Of a stretch of DNA of 64,000 bases, positions 1 through 11,775 are shown one piece after another. The notes under the pieces were generated by a model that did not search any database, was not told where the DNA came from, and saw only the letters and a program-made list of their open reading frames with translations. Position 1 is the first letter of the stretch. Every line of letters begins with the position of its first letter. Made by a program: the position numbers and the translations under genes. This DNA is from Codonopsis lanceolata. Taxonomy: Eukaryota; Streptophyta; Magnoliopsida; Asterales; Campanulaceae. The stretch covers positions 57,533,546-57,597,545 of the forward strand of contig CM028381.1 of assembly GCA_013146195.2 (NCBI GenBank), given 5' to 3'.

Positions 1-745
1 AAGTGACACAACTCATTATGAGAGAGCAGGTTAGCAATTGACTATGTTGTTGGTAAATTTGCAATTTCTAAGCTTGGGGAATGTTTCTCTAATTTATTTA
101 ACTTGTTTGCTTCCTATATAAAGTAATTGGGACCTATATTTGGACCCTTCAATTGAGTACCATGTTTTCGCGACACGACATGAGTGTGGGTTTGGTAGGT
201 TTACACTAAATTTGTGTAAAATTTAAGATTTCGGTGGATCTGAAACTAGGATTGACACCCGTACCTCATCCTCATTGTCGAGTCCCGGTAAATAGATTGG
301 GACAACAGATTCATGTGGCTGATCGCGAGTAGTTGGGACAAAGGCTGAGTTGACGGTTTCATCATGTCTAAAGTCTACGAGGAGACTCCTCTGTTCTTCA
401 CCCAATATTTCTTTCTTTTGTTGGAACATCAGGAGTCTCTCTTTTATAATTCTACTTTTGTTTATGGGGCTCAAATCAATGTGATTACCCTTGAATATCG
501 GAATCAGTCTCTTCCTCTCGAGTGTTTAAGTCCTGTAGGTCACATGAAGAGTTCTGCTGCCTCCCCTCTTTCCTGGAACCAAATTTGGGTGTATTTTGGG
601 AGTACTCATACTGTACCTTCAGAATATTTCTGTGTGCTCCTTCTTACTATGTTTTTCTTGGTTTGACACTCACAGATGTATCTAGGGCCAGGAAATAGAA
701 AATTTCCTAGAATGAATCTGACTATTATTTGTGTGTCATGTATCA
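1..745. other. No gene recognised upstream of the fucosyltransferase remnant
   Basis: Open frames of 80-100 codons exist on both strands, but none shows a recognisable domain. The plus strand near 660-745 looks like intron sequence leading to an acceptor (CAG at about 743-745). The earlier exons expected for a fucosyltransferase gene are not visible here. Confidence 0.5.
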
Positions 746-2333
746 GTAATGTTGTCATGACTACCAGTCTTTCATCAGATATTCCTGTTGGATATTTTTC
801 TTGGGCCGATTATGATATAATGGTGCCTTTGGAGCCAAAGACTGAGAAAGCATTGGCAGATGCATTCACTTCAAACTGTGGTGCTCGCAACTTTCGATTA
901 CAAGCCCTCGAAGCCCTTGAAAAGTCAAATATCAAGATTGATTCTTATGGTGGTTGTCATCGAAATCGAGATGGGAATGGTAAGCATGTTGACTACTTGT
1001 TAACACTAATATCTAAGAAGTACTTTTTTCCCATAGCTAGCTATAATTAGTCCTAGTATTAATGCGCATTCACCCAAATTACAGAGATCTAAAATAGTTT
1101 TCTTAATATTAACTTTAATATAGTAAGGATAATCACAAAGTTACTTTACTTTTTCACACAAGACTATAGATGTAGTGTCTCAAAATAGAATGTAGGACCA
1201 TTTGAGAGGCACCACACGAGTATTAATCAATGCTTTCGGACAATTTTTGGAACCTATTTATTATCCTTTATTTTACTTTAAAGAATTTCTATGATGCACG
1301 GAGACGATCAGTCATATGAAAATGTATCAGCTTTTTTTCATGTTCATTTTATTTGTATTATGAAGTCGTTGAGAGTGATGGGCATATAGCACAAATCAAA
1401 AGATTGTAGAAAAAATTTAAAATTGGTAAAGAAACTTATTCTAATTCGTTTGGCTGACTTCTGGTTTTAATAAACTTGTTTGCATTTTGTTACTAAATTA
1501 CTTTGCAGTGGGCAAAGTGAAAACCCTGAAACACTACATGTTTAGCATGGCTCTTGAGAATTTCAATGAGGAAGACTATGTCACTGAGAAAATTTTCCAG
1601 TCTCTCGTTGCCGGTATGAAGTTCTATTCTGTTTATGCGGTATTATATTCCTGATACATTTTTAGATTACAGATTACCTTTGGATGTTTTATATATAACA
1701 ATTATTTCCGTTATCTTTTTGCTACACATTTTGTATATATGAGCCGTGCATTATCTGTACACAATTTCATTTCCCCCCTTTTTTTGCTGTCATTTTAAAT
1801 ATCTCACTAAGGTTATCTTTTCTGTTAGCAATGTCATGTGTTGAAGCATATTTGGAAACTACTGAATACTGATAATTAGCAGCAACATCATAAGTTTCTC
1901 ATTAATGAACTTGGAATGGGAATAGCATTTCTTTCCTAGAAGTAGCAGATTTGACTTTCTCACTTGCATAATTCATAACAAAGTGGAATAATGATTTTTC
2001 TTTGCATAATTTATATGCATTATTATCACTTGAAATTGTTTAGTATAATTTTTTAAATTTTATTTATTTTATTATAATTTTTGTTGCTGTGGAATTTTGA
2101 CTCCCAATAGTGTCTACTACACATTACTCATGTTTGCTATTAAAGGGTAACATATAATTTTGTAGGAACCATTCCTATGGTTGTTGGTGCTCCAAACATC
2201 CAAGAGTTTGCTCCTTTATCTGGTTGGTTCAATTTTACATATAAAGGAACTAAAAGTTGCTGAAGCAGTTAGTAGGACCATGAAACACCTTGCTGAAAAT
2301 CCCACTGCATTTAATCATGAGTAGATTGCTCTC
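746..2333 (+). pseudogene. Glycoprotein core alpha-1,3-fucosyltransferase pseudogene, 3' part
   Basis: Plant core alpha-1,3-fucosyltransferases (FUT11/FUT12, family GT10) act in the Golgi and add fucose from GDP-fucose to the N-glycan core. Three exon-like blocks are visible. Block 746 to about 981 encodes VMTTSLSSDIPVGYFSW and then SNIKIDSYGGCHRNRDG, the conserved donor-binding region. Block 1509-1613 follows a CAG acceptor and encodes NEEDYVTEKIFQSLVAG. Block 2166 to about 2333 encodes TIPMVVGAPNIQEFAP. In the last block the frame shifts by one base between the PNIQEFAP segment and KELKVAEAVSRTMKHLAENP, and a TAG stops it soon after, so the usual Cys-rich C-terminus is missing. The N-terminal half and membrane anchor are also not visible. 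The splice sites still look usable, so the loss is fairly recent. The family call is firm; which paralogue it derives from is open. Confidence 0.85.
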
Positions 2334-2800
2334 GAAAATAGTTTTTGAAAGAAACGCAAAACTAGAGTGTAGTAATATAAACTTGTGGGTTGCTATAAGT
2401 TTTCTCTGAACAATGACATGCAAACAGCTCTGGAGTATTGTTTGACACAATGCCTATGTTTGTTATTTTGATGGTAAAAACCATCTTATTCAATGAAATC
2501 AGTAAAATCTTACTCCCTCATAGTAATGTGTACTGTTATTCATCTTGGGATGGTTAAGAGCAAATGCAAATGTTCATCCATCAAATCCACATCGAAATAT
2601 GATCTAAATCTATAATAAATTTGATGCCTAATCATCATGATTTACCACAGCAAAACTACTCCTGTAAAGAATCAAGGTTCCGAGTGATTTAAGTTAGCTT
2701 GTTAATATCCCAAGCCCTTCATTGATTTACATGGAGCACTTGCATACCATTGCTATTGTTACGCTTGTATTTAACATTATAAAATATAAATAGTTACCGA
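2334..2800. other. Intergenic, nothing recognised
   Basis: AT-rich sequence between the fucosyltransferase remnant and the CACTA-type left end. No ORF or repeat was recognised. Confidence 0.5.
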
Positions 2801-4029
2801 CACTACAAAAAAAAGTAGTTTTAAGGACCCCACTTTTTAGGTCGCATCTATCTTTCGACCCTAATACATAGTCAATTAGGTCGGCCTGATCTAAGTGTAA
2901 CAAATGCTTTTATTTGGTACGATCACCTAGCGTCCCTAGCAAATGTGACGGTGAATTGGGCGGCTAAGATAAAAATTACCAAAATTTCTCCCACTAATAT
3001 TCCCAAAAAATTTACCCAACTCTTACTTCCCTCCCACTCTCCCCCACTCTCCCCGTCCTAATTTTCTAGGGTTTTCGAGGAGAAACTCTTTATAGATTTA
3101 GCGATCGATACAGTTAGGGATACAAACGAGCGTGTGCACAGGTGAGTTCTATCTCCTCATTATAATTATAGCAAATATTTTATAGTTTGTTTTCATTTTG
3201 TTCTTCTTGGGATTTCTCGTTGATTTTCTCTCACATGGTGCGTTTGTTCTATTCATGGGAGGTGCAGTCATTGTTATTGGTATCCAACAACTCAAGGGTT
3301 TGCAAGGCCTTAGTCACTTTCACCACAAAAACTGACGTTTGGCGTCTTCTTCTCATTTTTAACCTCGCTCTAGGAGGTTCTCCCCTTCTCTCTTCCTCTC
3401 AATTCAATTTTGTTAATTAGGCTTATAATGGCTTACTTGAACCGTGATCTGTTTTTAATTTTAAGGAGTATAATTTGAAGTATGTTACGTGTTAGTTAAA
3501 ATGTCTAACTTACAAATGAGTTCAAAAACTTGGTGGGCTTTTGAGCCCCTTCTCAGGGCACTGTGACCTTTACCTCAATTACTTTGGAGTGAGTGAGATA
3601 ACAAACTGATGTTACATTTCTCTAGTTGAAAAATACAATGAATGAAGTAATGTCAAATGTGTACTTGGATTTGTCAATATTGTTTCGGTGATCTGATTAT
3701 GTAAAAGATGATTTGGCAGTTTGCTTAACATAGTAACCATGAGTCTACTTGAGATGGTTGGTAAGAGGCCTTACTTGTCAATTCTTATGGTGTTTTTTTT
3801 CCTGATGAGTGTAAGTTCCTTAGGGTTTTAGATTATGGTTTCAATTATCTGATTAAGTAGCGTTTTGAGACATCAGACATCAGGTCAAGGTTCATTGTTG
3901 TGAATAGTGAGTTGCAATTTTGAGTTACTGAAACAACCTCCAATTCTTGGTGAGTTCTATCTCCTCTTCATCTTAATTATAGCGGATGATATTTTACAAA
4001 ATCAAAAGTCTTTGTAGTATTGGTATGAG

Positions 4030-4900
4030 AACTCACAAAGAAATTTGTGGCATCAAATACAACTCATCCTCACTCATCGCGTTAGCAAGAAGAGCGTAAT
4101 ATGGAGACAACTCCTCCTGAAGGTTCAGACTCTCTTCTCTGTCTTGCTCTAGATACTTTCGGTCGGCTATAATCCTTCTTTCTTTTTCTGAAAGAGCCTT
4201 GAGTCTAGCATTCCAAGTCTGATCGTCAACAAAGATGAAGGACAAAAAAGGGGATCCCACCTTGTAGTTGCTCAGTTTTTTCTCTTTCCTATTCTGAAAA
4301 TAATAAACCGCAGTCTAGGAGTGGATTGTCTTACTCTGAGGATTGAAAGAAATCTAATTCTATTTGTTCATTCGATCTAACCGCTTCCTTCCCTAGCAGT
4401 TATGGGTGAGAAATGGTTCTTGCCAGTGAGGATTTGTGCCGAGAAAGAGCATTCAAGATTAGCTTTCTACCTTGGTAAAGAAAAAGAGCACCCTCCCGAT
4501 CGACCTTTGTTTACGAGTCCTCCCTTCTATGTTGCCAGCCACACATGATTCTTACTGTCTGATCGAGCTGATATCTAATCGAGGAATAAGGTAAAATTGT
4601 TATTTGTTGCCCCTACCGAAAATAGTAGCCTTCCCACGAGGGGTCTTTCTTTACTCAGCCATAGAACTTCTCAATAGTCGCAATCAGGTAAAACCAAACA
4701 GAGGTCTGGGCAATGTGCAGCCAAGAAAAAACCTATAGCGGTGGCAAATCCCGACTTCGTAACTGCCGAAGCTAGAGATTTGCGAGTCATGCCTGGTATG
4801 AAACTCAATCCAAGTCCTGCTGCAAACATTTTATTTGCCATCTGATCTATCTGATACTTTATGCAACCTTCATAATTGGCAGATAAACTCTCCATTCATG
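4030..4900. other. Mitochondrial-like insert (NUMT candidate)
   Basis: Base composition changes here from strongly AT-rich to balanced. Minus-strand frames at 4033-4260 (75 codons) and 4671-4895 (74 codons, with a hydrophobic segment FATAIGFFLAAHC) do not resemble nuclear transposon proteins. The texture (for example CCTTCCCACGAGGGG and AAGAGCACCCTCCCGATCG) resembles plant mitochondrial intergenic DNA. This rests on sequence style, not on a recognised mitochondrial gene. Confidence 0.3.
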
Positions 4901-5529
4901 AATATGATTTATAACTTAAGTAGAGTTAGAAAACCATGGAACTGCTGGTGTCGTTGTTTTTCTTCAATTTTTTCTCAACTCCTCTTTTTCTTAAGCTCTA
5001 CTCAACTCAGCCTTTGTCCCAGTTACTTGGGGAATTCCTCTTTCTCTTATACAGTCTCCGTATGCTTTGATATTCATTCTCGCCTATTCTCTTCAAAATG
5101 GAAAATAAAAATAAAAATACTGAAGTGAGGAATATATAATTTTGTTATAATCCCTATGTTAGACAAGTTGTTTTGTAAGTCAAACATCAACTCTTTTTGC
5201 ATCAGTGACTAAGTCACTTGGAAAAAAAATTTAAGGTGTTCATATACTGCACCTATTGCGTTGTTGCTGGAAGCTGTGGTGTTTACTTATTTGATATTCA
5301 TGCACGGTGATGATTGTGTGAGCCCCTGTTCAGTTGAGGCTTTATTCTCGGTTAGATATATGGTTCTGGGGCAGTAAGGATGATCAGATTTTGTGGCAGT
5401 GCTATATTTAGTATCTGTGTCATCATTAGATGTATTGGTATATTTTTACAGTTCATTATATGTAAGGAATTTGCAAGAAGCTGATTGAAAGAGTAAAAGT
5501 TATGAGATAAGATCATAAGAACCTCAATA

Positions 5530-6057
5530 AGGCTATCAGCGCTGATAGATATCGCCACTGGGCTTTTGTTCCTTCATCAAGCAAAGCTAGAGCCCCTTGT
5601 GCACTGGGACCTTAAGCCAGCCAACATCCTTTTAGATTGCCATTACGTATGCAAAATTAGTGATGTTGGCCTATCGAGATTAGTGCCATCTTCTATAGCA
5701 GATAGTGTAACACAATATCACATGACTTCAGCTGCAGGGACATTTTGTTACATAGATCCTGAATATCAACAAACCGGTATGTTAGGGGTTAAATCGGATA
5801 TATACTCGTTAGGGATAATGTTACTCCAAGTTATCACTGCTAGATCACCAATGGGCCTGACCCACCATGTTGAGAGGGCCATTTCAAAAGGAACATTTGC
5901 AGATGTGCTTGATTTGACTGTGCTGGACTGGCCTGTTGAAGAGGCTCTTAGTTTTGCAAAGTTGGCACTCAAGTGTGCAGAGTTAAAGAAGAGAGACAGA
6001 CCAGATCTTGGTTCGGTTATACTACCTGAGCATAACAGACTGGCAGAACTCAAGTAA
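5530..6057 (+). pseudogene. U-box domain receptor-like kinase fragment
   Basis: The frame encodes the C-lobe of a plant U-box/protein kinase (PUB35/51/52-like). It starts at about ATGLLFLHQAK and continues through PANILLDCHYVCKISDVGL, the activation segment TSAAGTFCYIDPEYQQTGM and LGVKSDIYSLGIMLLQ, ending near KKRDRPDLGSVILPEHNRL. The family's HRD catalytic motif reads HWD here (VHWDLKPANILL), which removes the conserved Arg. The SDVGL motif in place of DFG is normal for this subfamily. The ATP-binding N-lobe, the USP domain and the U-box are missing, and a TGA ends the frame before the usual C-terminus. It lies inside the CACTA-bounded segment, which suggests transposon capture of part of a host gene. 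It is probably not functional. Confidence 0.8.
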
Positions 6058-7080
6058 TGAGCAGCAGTACATCAAGTAATGGTAGCTATTAAAGTTCTCG
6101 AAAATCAAGCTCACTTGGAATGTCACCTTATGCCAGTCAGGTTAGTTAGCTGATAGATAACACATTAACACTACTTCTTCTTTTAAAAACTGATTTTTTT
6201 TGAGCTTTGGAATATCTTATTAACGTTCATAATGTTCTTGAAACTGACTTTTACAGATTATTCTGGTTTGAAAATATAGGAATTGGTGATGCACTAATGA
6301 ACACATTGTCGAAACTTCTTTTGAGTTTGAAGACTGATCGATTGACAGAGCTAGAGTTCAGTACCAGACAGCTGCCTAGATTTAAATTTAACGAAGAGGC
6401 CTACAATAAAACAGAAAACAAATAGTGTTAAGATCTTATCCCTAGACTGCTAGACGGTTTTCACAAATTAGTATAATTCTAAGAAGTTAGAAAACCTACT
6501 GTTGGTGTTTTTGTGACCAAATAAGCTTTTGGTAGATAAAGGAATGCATAATGAGCAAGTAAGAATAAGTTAATTCATTAGAGGTCAAATGGACAGCCCA
6601 AAGCTTTTGCCACTGCATGGTTTGGGAAGGGTCTTGAAATGTCTGCAACTGTAACTACAGAAGTCCAGGGGCTGCTTCTGTAGTTGAAACCTTGATGTCC
6701 TGATCTAAATAGAGCATTGTAACCCTTGCAATCGTACGTCTGTACGTGGCTGTAAGAGTTCTAGAGCAATTAGGTTTTGCAATGGTGTCCATAAGTGACA
6801 AATATAACCTTACTTCTTAAAAGTAACCATAGAATGCGCGAGTAAACATGTTCCTTTATCATTCTGTAGTTTGTTTAATCTTTGATCAAAAGAATATCCC
6901 TTCACTGGTGGCAAACGATATGCTTCATCTTTGTTTAATCTTTGATCAGAAGAATCTGTTATTAATCTGCATTAAAAATTATGTTCAGTAATTTTCTTTT
7001 CCCCTTTGATTTAGTTGACTGACATGACCCTGGTCTGATTCTGTTTTTAATCTGCATTAAGATGTACCTCTGTTATTTAT

Positions 7081-7314
7081 TATCGTCGTGATGAGGAGCA
7101 AGACCGTCGTGATGAGGAGAGAGATCTTCGTCATCAAGAACAGATTGCTGAGTTAAGGTCTCAGTTACAAGTTACCCTACAATCTACAGCAGATAGTGAG
7201 GCTCGAGTAATTCGGATGTTGCAAAGTGCGGGGATCTCTACGATCCTTTCTTCTATTCCAAGCCCTAGACAGTCCAGTGGTCATGGATCTACCTCCAGAA
7301 ATCAAGCAACCTAA
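7081..7314 (+). pseudogene. C-terminal tail of an En/Spm-type transposase-associated protein
   Basis: An open frame ending at TAA (7312-7314) encodes a charged repeat-like helix (RRDEEQDRRDEERDLRHQEQ), then IAELRSQLQVTLQ and a Ser-rich tail. Charged coiled-coil tails like this are typical of the Ptta/En/Spm plant transposase family. No start codon or N-terminal domain is visible upstream, so only the tail survives. Its place inside CACTA-type ends supports the assignment, but the region is low in complexity. Confidence 0.45.
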
Positions 7315-8361
7315 ATTTCCAAAGGTACACATTTAATTTCCTTTGTGCCTCTAATTGTTTCTTAATGGCTGGTATACTTCATGAAGCTTTTATTTACCAT
7401 GAACATCTACGAAAAACACAATGGATTGGAATTAAACTTACCCTAACCAGAGCTTTTTTGCTTACAAGATCTATTGTTGGCAAGATACCCATGCTCCAAT
7501 ATACCAAAGGGAGGCAGAAAGTTAGCAGTGATGAAATAAATGCTCAGTTGCTAAATAGATAGTATTATTTGCCAATGAAATCTGATACTTGAGTCTTGAA
7601 AACATTAACATTACCCATTCTAAACAGTAAGATAAGGACCACCCAACATGACCCAATATGTGAAAATATTATATATCTTAGATTTATTGGATTTTTTTTT
7701 GGTAATTATCCATGGGACGGAAAGCAAAGGATATTCAAGTTTCTGATTCCTGTCCGTGTTTTCTTTTGGTTATTTCGTAGCAAACAACCCGATATAAACA
7801 GTGTTTTGGAAGAAAATAAGTGGAATATCTAATATACATTGTAGATGTATAGAGGCTTGTCCAGTGCACTGAAGACAAATTCTTGCCATTGTCCCTAGTA
7901 TCCGATAGACAATTACCAGAAAAGAATACTTCATCCAGTGCACTGACGAATATTTTCTAGCTGTTGAGATTGAGACCCCTAGTACGTCTTTCTTGTTTTA
8001 TTCTTAAATCTTAATGGCCTGATATTGAGACCCCTAATATTTTCTACGAGAAAAGAATACTTCTTGATTGACGAATATCTAATATACATTTGAGATGCTG
8101 ATATAGCTTCTTGTTGCCTTCTAATTTAATTTCTCGCCTTCTATACTTTCCGTGTGTGGATGGTATGTCTGTTGTGTAATGAGGCAAATATGTTGAGCTT
8201 GATTGTATTAGCCAGGAAATCTTGCCTGCAATTGACAGCCTTTTCTTGACCAGTTTTTGTTGCATGGAGAAAAATGTTTTTTCTTCTAGCTCTAAACTTC
8301 TTATGAACTCCTGAAAGTTAATTGCTAGTGTAGTACCTGAATTTCTTTTGGCTGAGTTCTT

Positions 8362-8567
8362 CACACAACATTACACAAGATGAAAGCGCAAAAACAGTTA
8401 GAACATCACTTGAGATTTGGAGTCTAATGGTGTATATGTGCTTAGTGTCGGGTTGTAATTATTTATTACACAACTTTACGCAAGATGAAAACGCAAAAAT
8501 AGTTAGAATGTCACTTGAGATTTGGAATCTAATCGTGTATATGTGCTTAGTGTCAGGTTGTAATTAT
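8362..8567. repeat. Tandem duplication, about 100 bp x 2
   Basis: Two adjacent copies start ACACAACATTACACAAGATG and ACACAACTTTACGCAAGATG. Both run through a shared CACTTGAGATTTGGA segment and GTGTATATGTGCTTAGTGTC. They differ at about ten positions. No coding content. Confidence 0.8.
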
Positions 8568-9654
8568 TGATATGAATGTAACTGGGAACTTCAGGTGCTT
8601 ACAACACTTTTGGTCTGGTAGTAGTATTACGTAATATTGATATTGTTATCATTTAGATCCTAATAGTAAATGATCTAAGTTTAACAGCATAAAACTGTTG
8701 TTAAATTGACTAATTGATCAAGTAGTTTAGGCTTTGTCCCATTTTTATTTCCGACAAAGTTGATTCCTTACAAGTGTAAACTAGTGGTTGAGTTTTTTTG
8801 TGCACTGTATGTGTCTCTGATTTAGTTAATTTTTTGTAAATAATGTGGAGTTAGTTCGTTAACTGTGTTTCTAATGTCTCATAACTCTTTTCTGGCCCCC
8901 TATAAGAAATTGTAGTATTTTTTACTATCCTATGGCTTTGCTTCGGTTTGAACCCATGTTCCTCTATCACTTCCTTTTAATGCAATCAGTTGGTGGAATT
9001 GGTTTCATTGTAGATGTGTTCTTTGTCAAGGGAATGGATCATAAGAGTTTATTGTGCGACTGTAATATTTGCCCTTTTTCTGCCAGTTTTATGTGAACTG
9101 AATTTTTCTTATATTTTCTTGAAAAATGAAAATTATGTGATTATTTCAATTGATTGTTTTATTTCATTTATTTTTTCAGGTTTCTTTTGGAACAACACAA
9201 GATGTTGTTCGATGCACATTGGTCAAAAGTTATCATCAAGCCTTTGTTTTTTTTATTTTTTATGATGTACTAGTTTGGAGTTTAAACTAGTTGATATCAT
9301 ATTTTTAAATTTCAAGAAGTTGTTTGTAGGTTGGTTAATTAATCTTAGGATCTAGTACGTAGATTTATTCTTTTGGTAAACAATCAACTCTATTAGCAGA
9401 TTGATGTAGTGATAATCTTTTATTATTAATGATATTTTCTTTTATTAAAACCTTTGTTTGTTGTATTGATGAAAAAATTTTAAATTTATAATTCGTTAAT
9501 ATATAGAATGCATATATCAATATAAGAAATTATTGTTTTATAATCAAGACGAAAAGATCTTGACTTAATGTTTTGTATATCTTTTGGAACGGTGAAAGTT
9601 GACCTTAATAAGTTTCCCACCAATTTTTTCAACAACAGTACTTGTCATTATTTT

Positions 9655-10000
9655 CAATAATTTCCCACCAAACATTTTGCCGCCAAAAGATTTAGGACGG
9701 CAACAATCTGTCCTTTTTGTTTTCCCACCAATAATTTAGAACCAAAAGTTTTGGTGCCAAAACATTTAGGACGATAACAATCCGTCCCTTTTGATTTCCC
9801 GTCAATAATTTAGAGCGTCTTGAAACGTATTAGGGTTGGCAAAAGTCGCGTCCTTAAAAACCTTTAGGGACGGCTCGTCGTGTCCCTAAAACATTTAGGA
9901 CCCATGTTATTTAAGCCCCCATTTTGCCGTCCCTATGGCCGTCCTAAATACTATTAGGGACGAAACACGAGGGTCCCTAATACTCTCTTTTCTTGTAGTG
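9655..10000. repeat. CACTA right subterminal repeats and terminal inverted repeat
   Basis: Repeated units combine a TTTCCCACCAA motif with TTTAGGACG(G/A) and CCGTCC cores (for example near 9690-9715 and 9770-9790). Closely spaced GGGACGG/CCGTCCCTA motifs follow up to the terminus. In CACTA elements such subterminal motifs are transposase-binding sites. Confidence 0.65.
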
Positions 10001-10135
10001 TTAAATGTCCAAAACTAAAATTTAACGGAGAAAAACATATTTAAACTAACTAAATAACAAATAACTTTCAAAATAGTGGGTTGCCTCCCACTTAGCGCCT
10101 TTGTTTAACATCTTTGGCTCGACCAAACTGCAAGC

Positions 10136-11747
10136 CTAGTCTCTTGGTGGTTCATTGTCAGCCAAACGGATTAATTCAATTGTTCGTTCAACTGACATTG
10201 GCTCAAAATATGGCTTGAGTCGGTGTCCATTCACTTTAAACACTTCATTATTTTTGGGGTTTTGTATATCAACAGCCCCATGAGGATAAATTCGTACTAT
10301 TCTAAAAGGACCAGACCATTTGGATTTTAACTTTCCTGGGAACAACCTTAACCTAGAGTTAAACAATAATACTTTCATACCTGGATGAAGCATTTTGTTG
10401 GCTAATCCCATGTCATGATACTTTTTGGTCTTTTCTTTATAAGTTTTCGCATTCTGATACGAATTAAGTCTATGTTCTTCTAATTCATTTAAGCGAAACA
10501 TCTTTTCTTCTCCAGCTAATGTCAAATCTAAATTCAATTCTTTAATTGCCCAATAGGCTTTGTGCTCAATCTCAACTGGTAAATGGCAAGCTTTACCATA
10601 TACCATCCTATATGGACTCATTCCTATGGGTGTCTTAAAAGCAGTTCGGTATGCCCATAAAGCATCCTTGAGTTTAGATTCCCAATCTTTACGATTAGGC
10701 CTAACAGTCTTTTCTAACACTGCTTTTATCTGCCTATTGCTTACTTCTACTTGTCCAGATGTCTGTGGATGATAAGGTGTAGCTAACTTGTGAGTTACAC
10801 CATGCTTTCTGAGGACACTATTTAACAACTTATTGGTAAAATGCGTTCCCTGGTCACTTATTATGGCCTTAGGGACTCCATATCTAGCAAATAAATCTTC
10901 TACAAACTTGACTACTGTTTTACCATCATTATTCTTGGTTGCTACCACTTCTATCCATTTAGAAACATAATCAACTGCTACCAAAATATATTCGCAATTA
11001 TTGGACACAGGGAAGGGACCCATAAAATCAATACCCCAAACATCAAAAATTTCAACTACTAAATTAACATGTAAGGGCATCTCGTTTCTCTTTCCTATAC
11101 CACCTGTTCTTTGGCATTTATCGCATGTTCTGTAAAACAGTTCACAATCTCTAAAAACAGTAGGCCAATACAGACCTGATTGCAAAATTTTACGAGCAGT
11201 TTTATTACCACTAAAATGACCTCCACAAGAATATCCATGGCAGAATTCCATGATACCTTGTTGGTCTTTTTCTGGAATACATCTTCTTATCAAAGAATCA
11301 GAACAAATCTTATATAAGTGAGGAGCTTCCCAAAAATAATTTTTCGTTTCCGCCAAAAATTTCTTCTTTTCGTAGTGATCAAAATCCGGATTAATGATAT
11401 CAGACACATAATAGTTGACAAAATCAGCATACCAAGGGTCTGAATCTTTAATGGCTAGGAGTTGTTCATCAGGAAAATTATCATTAATGGGGACAGGGTC
11501 ATCAAGAAATTGACGTTCAAGCAAGGGTGAAAATTCTAACCTAGACAAGTGGTCAGCCACAACATTCTCGGTTCCCTTTTTATCCTTGATTGTTATGTCA
11601 AATTCTTGTAACAATAACATCCATCTAATTAATCTTGGTTTAGCATCCTTCTTACTTAAGAGATATTTCAATGCAGAATGATCAGAAAAGATTATTACCT
11701 TTGATCCTAGCAAATATGATCTAAATTTTTCTAAAGCATATACTACT
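10136..11747 (-). pseudogene. Gypsy RNase H / integrase fragment (element 1)
   Basis: The first part is the end of the retroviral-type RNase H (SKVIIFSDHSALKYLL, then GTENVVADHLSRLE). Integrase follows, with a Cys/His zinc region (HGYSCGGHFSGNKTAR to CDKCQRTGG), the catalytic core with Asp residues in WGIDFMGPFP and IISDQGTHF and Glu in SGQVEVSNRQIK, and a C-terminal GPFRIVRIYPHGAVDI module. No chromodomain follows, which fits the Athila/Tat branch. The frame is open for 525 codons, but it is detached from reverse transcriptase and its upstream end is an abnormal junction. It is closely related to 18655-19926, with about 16 substitutions over 423 aligned residues. Confidence 0.88.
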
Positions 11748-11775
11748 TGATATGATTCTGACCACCAACCAAGAA
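11748..11775. other. Deletion junction carrying an LTR tip
   Basis: True RNase H coding sequence stops at about 11747. The next bases are TGATATGATTCTGACCACC, followed by AACCAAG. This resembles the start of the LTR at 20117 and is the exact inverse of that LTR's end (GAATCATATCA). Gag sequence resumes from about 11776, with a 30-bp segment (AATAAGCAGATTTTTAAATC and following) repeated at about 11850. Confidence 0.5.

Larger units (their letters stand above)
2801..10000. mobile_element. CACTA (En/Spm) transposon-like segment with captured sequences
   Basis: The left end reads CACTACAAAAAAAAGTAG. The right end, read on the opposite strand, begins CACTACAAGAAAAGAGAG. These are the terminal inverted repeats typical of CACTA elements. 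Both ends carry short GGACG/CCGTCC subterminal motifs, dense at 9660-9980. Inside are the C-terminal tail of a transposase-like protein (7081-7314), a U-box kinase fragment (5530-6057) and a mitochondrial-looking stretch (4030-4900). No full transposase is present, so the element would be non-autonomous. The flanking 3-mers differ (CGA on the left, TTA on the right), so the expected 3-bp target duplication is absent. Either one flank was rearranged or the two ends come from different insertions. Confidence 0.65.

Noticed and set aside
223..474. 83-codon minus-strand frame upstream of the fucosyltransferase remnant
   Set aside because: No domain recognised and no supporting splice or promoter context; it overlaps another chance frame on the plus strand.
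2801..10000. A perfect, intact CACTA transposon with target duplication
   Set aside because: The 3-bp flanks differ (CGA and TTA), so an undisturbed single insertion is not supported.
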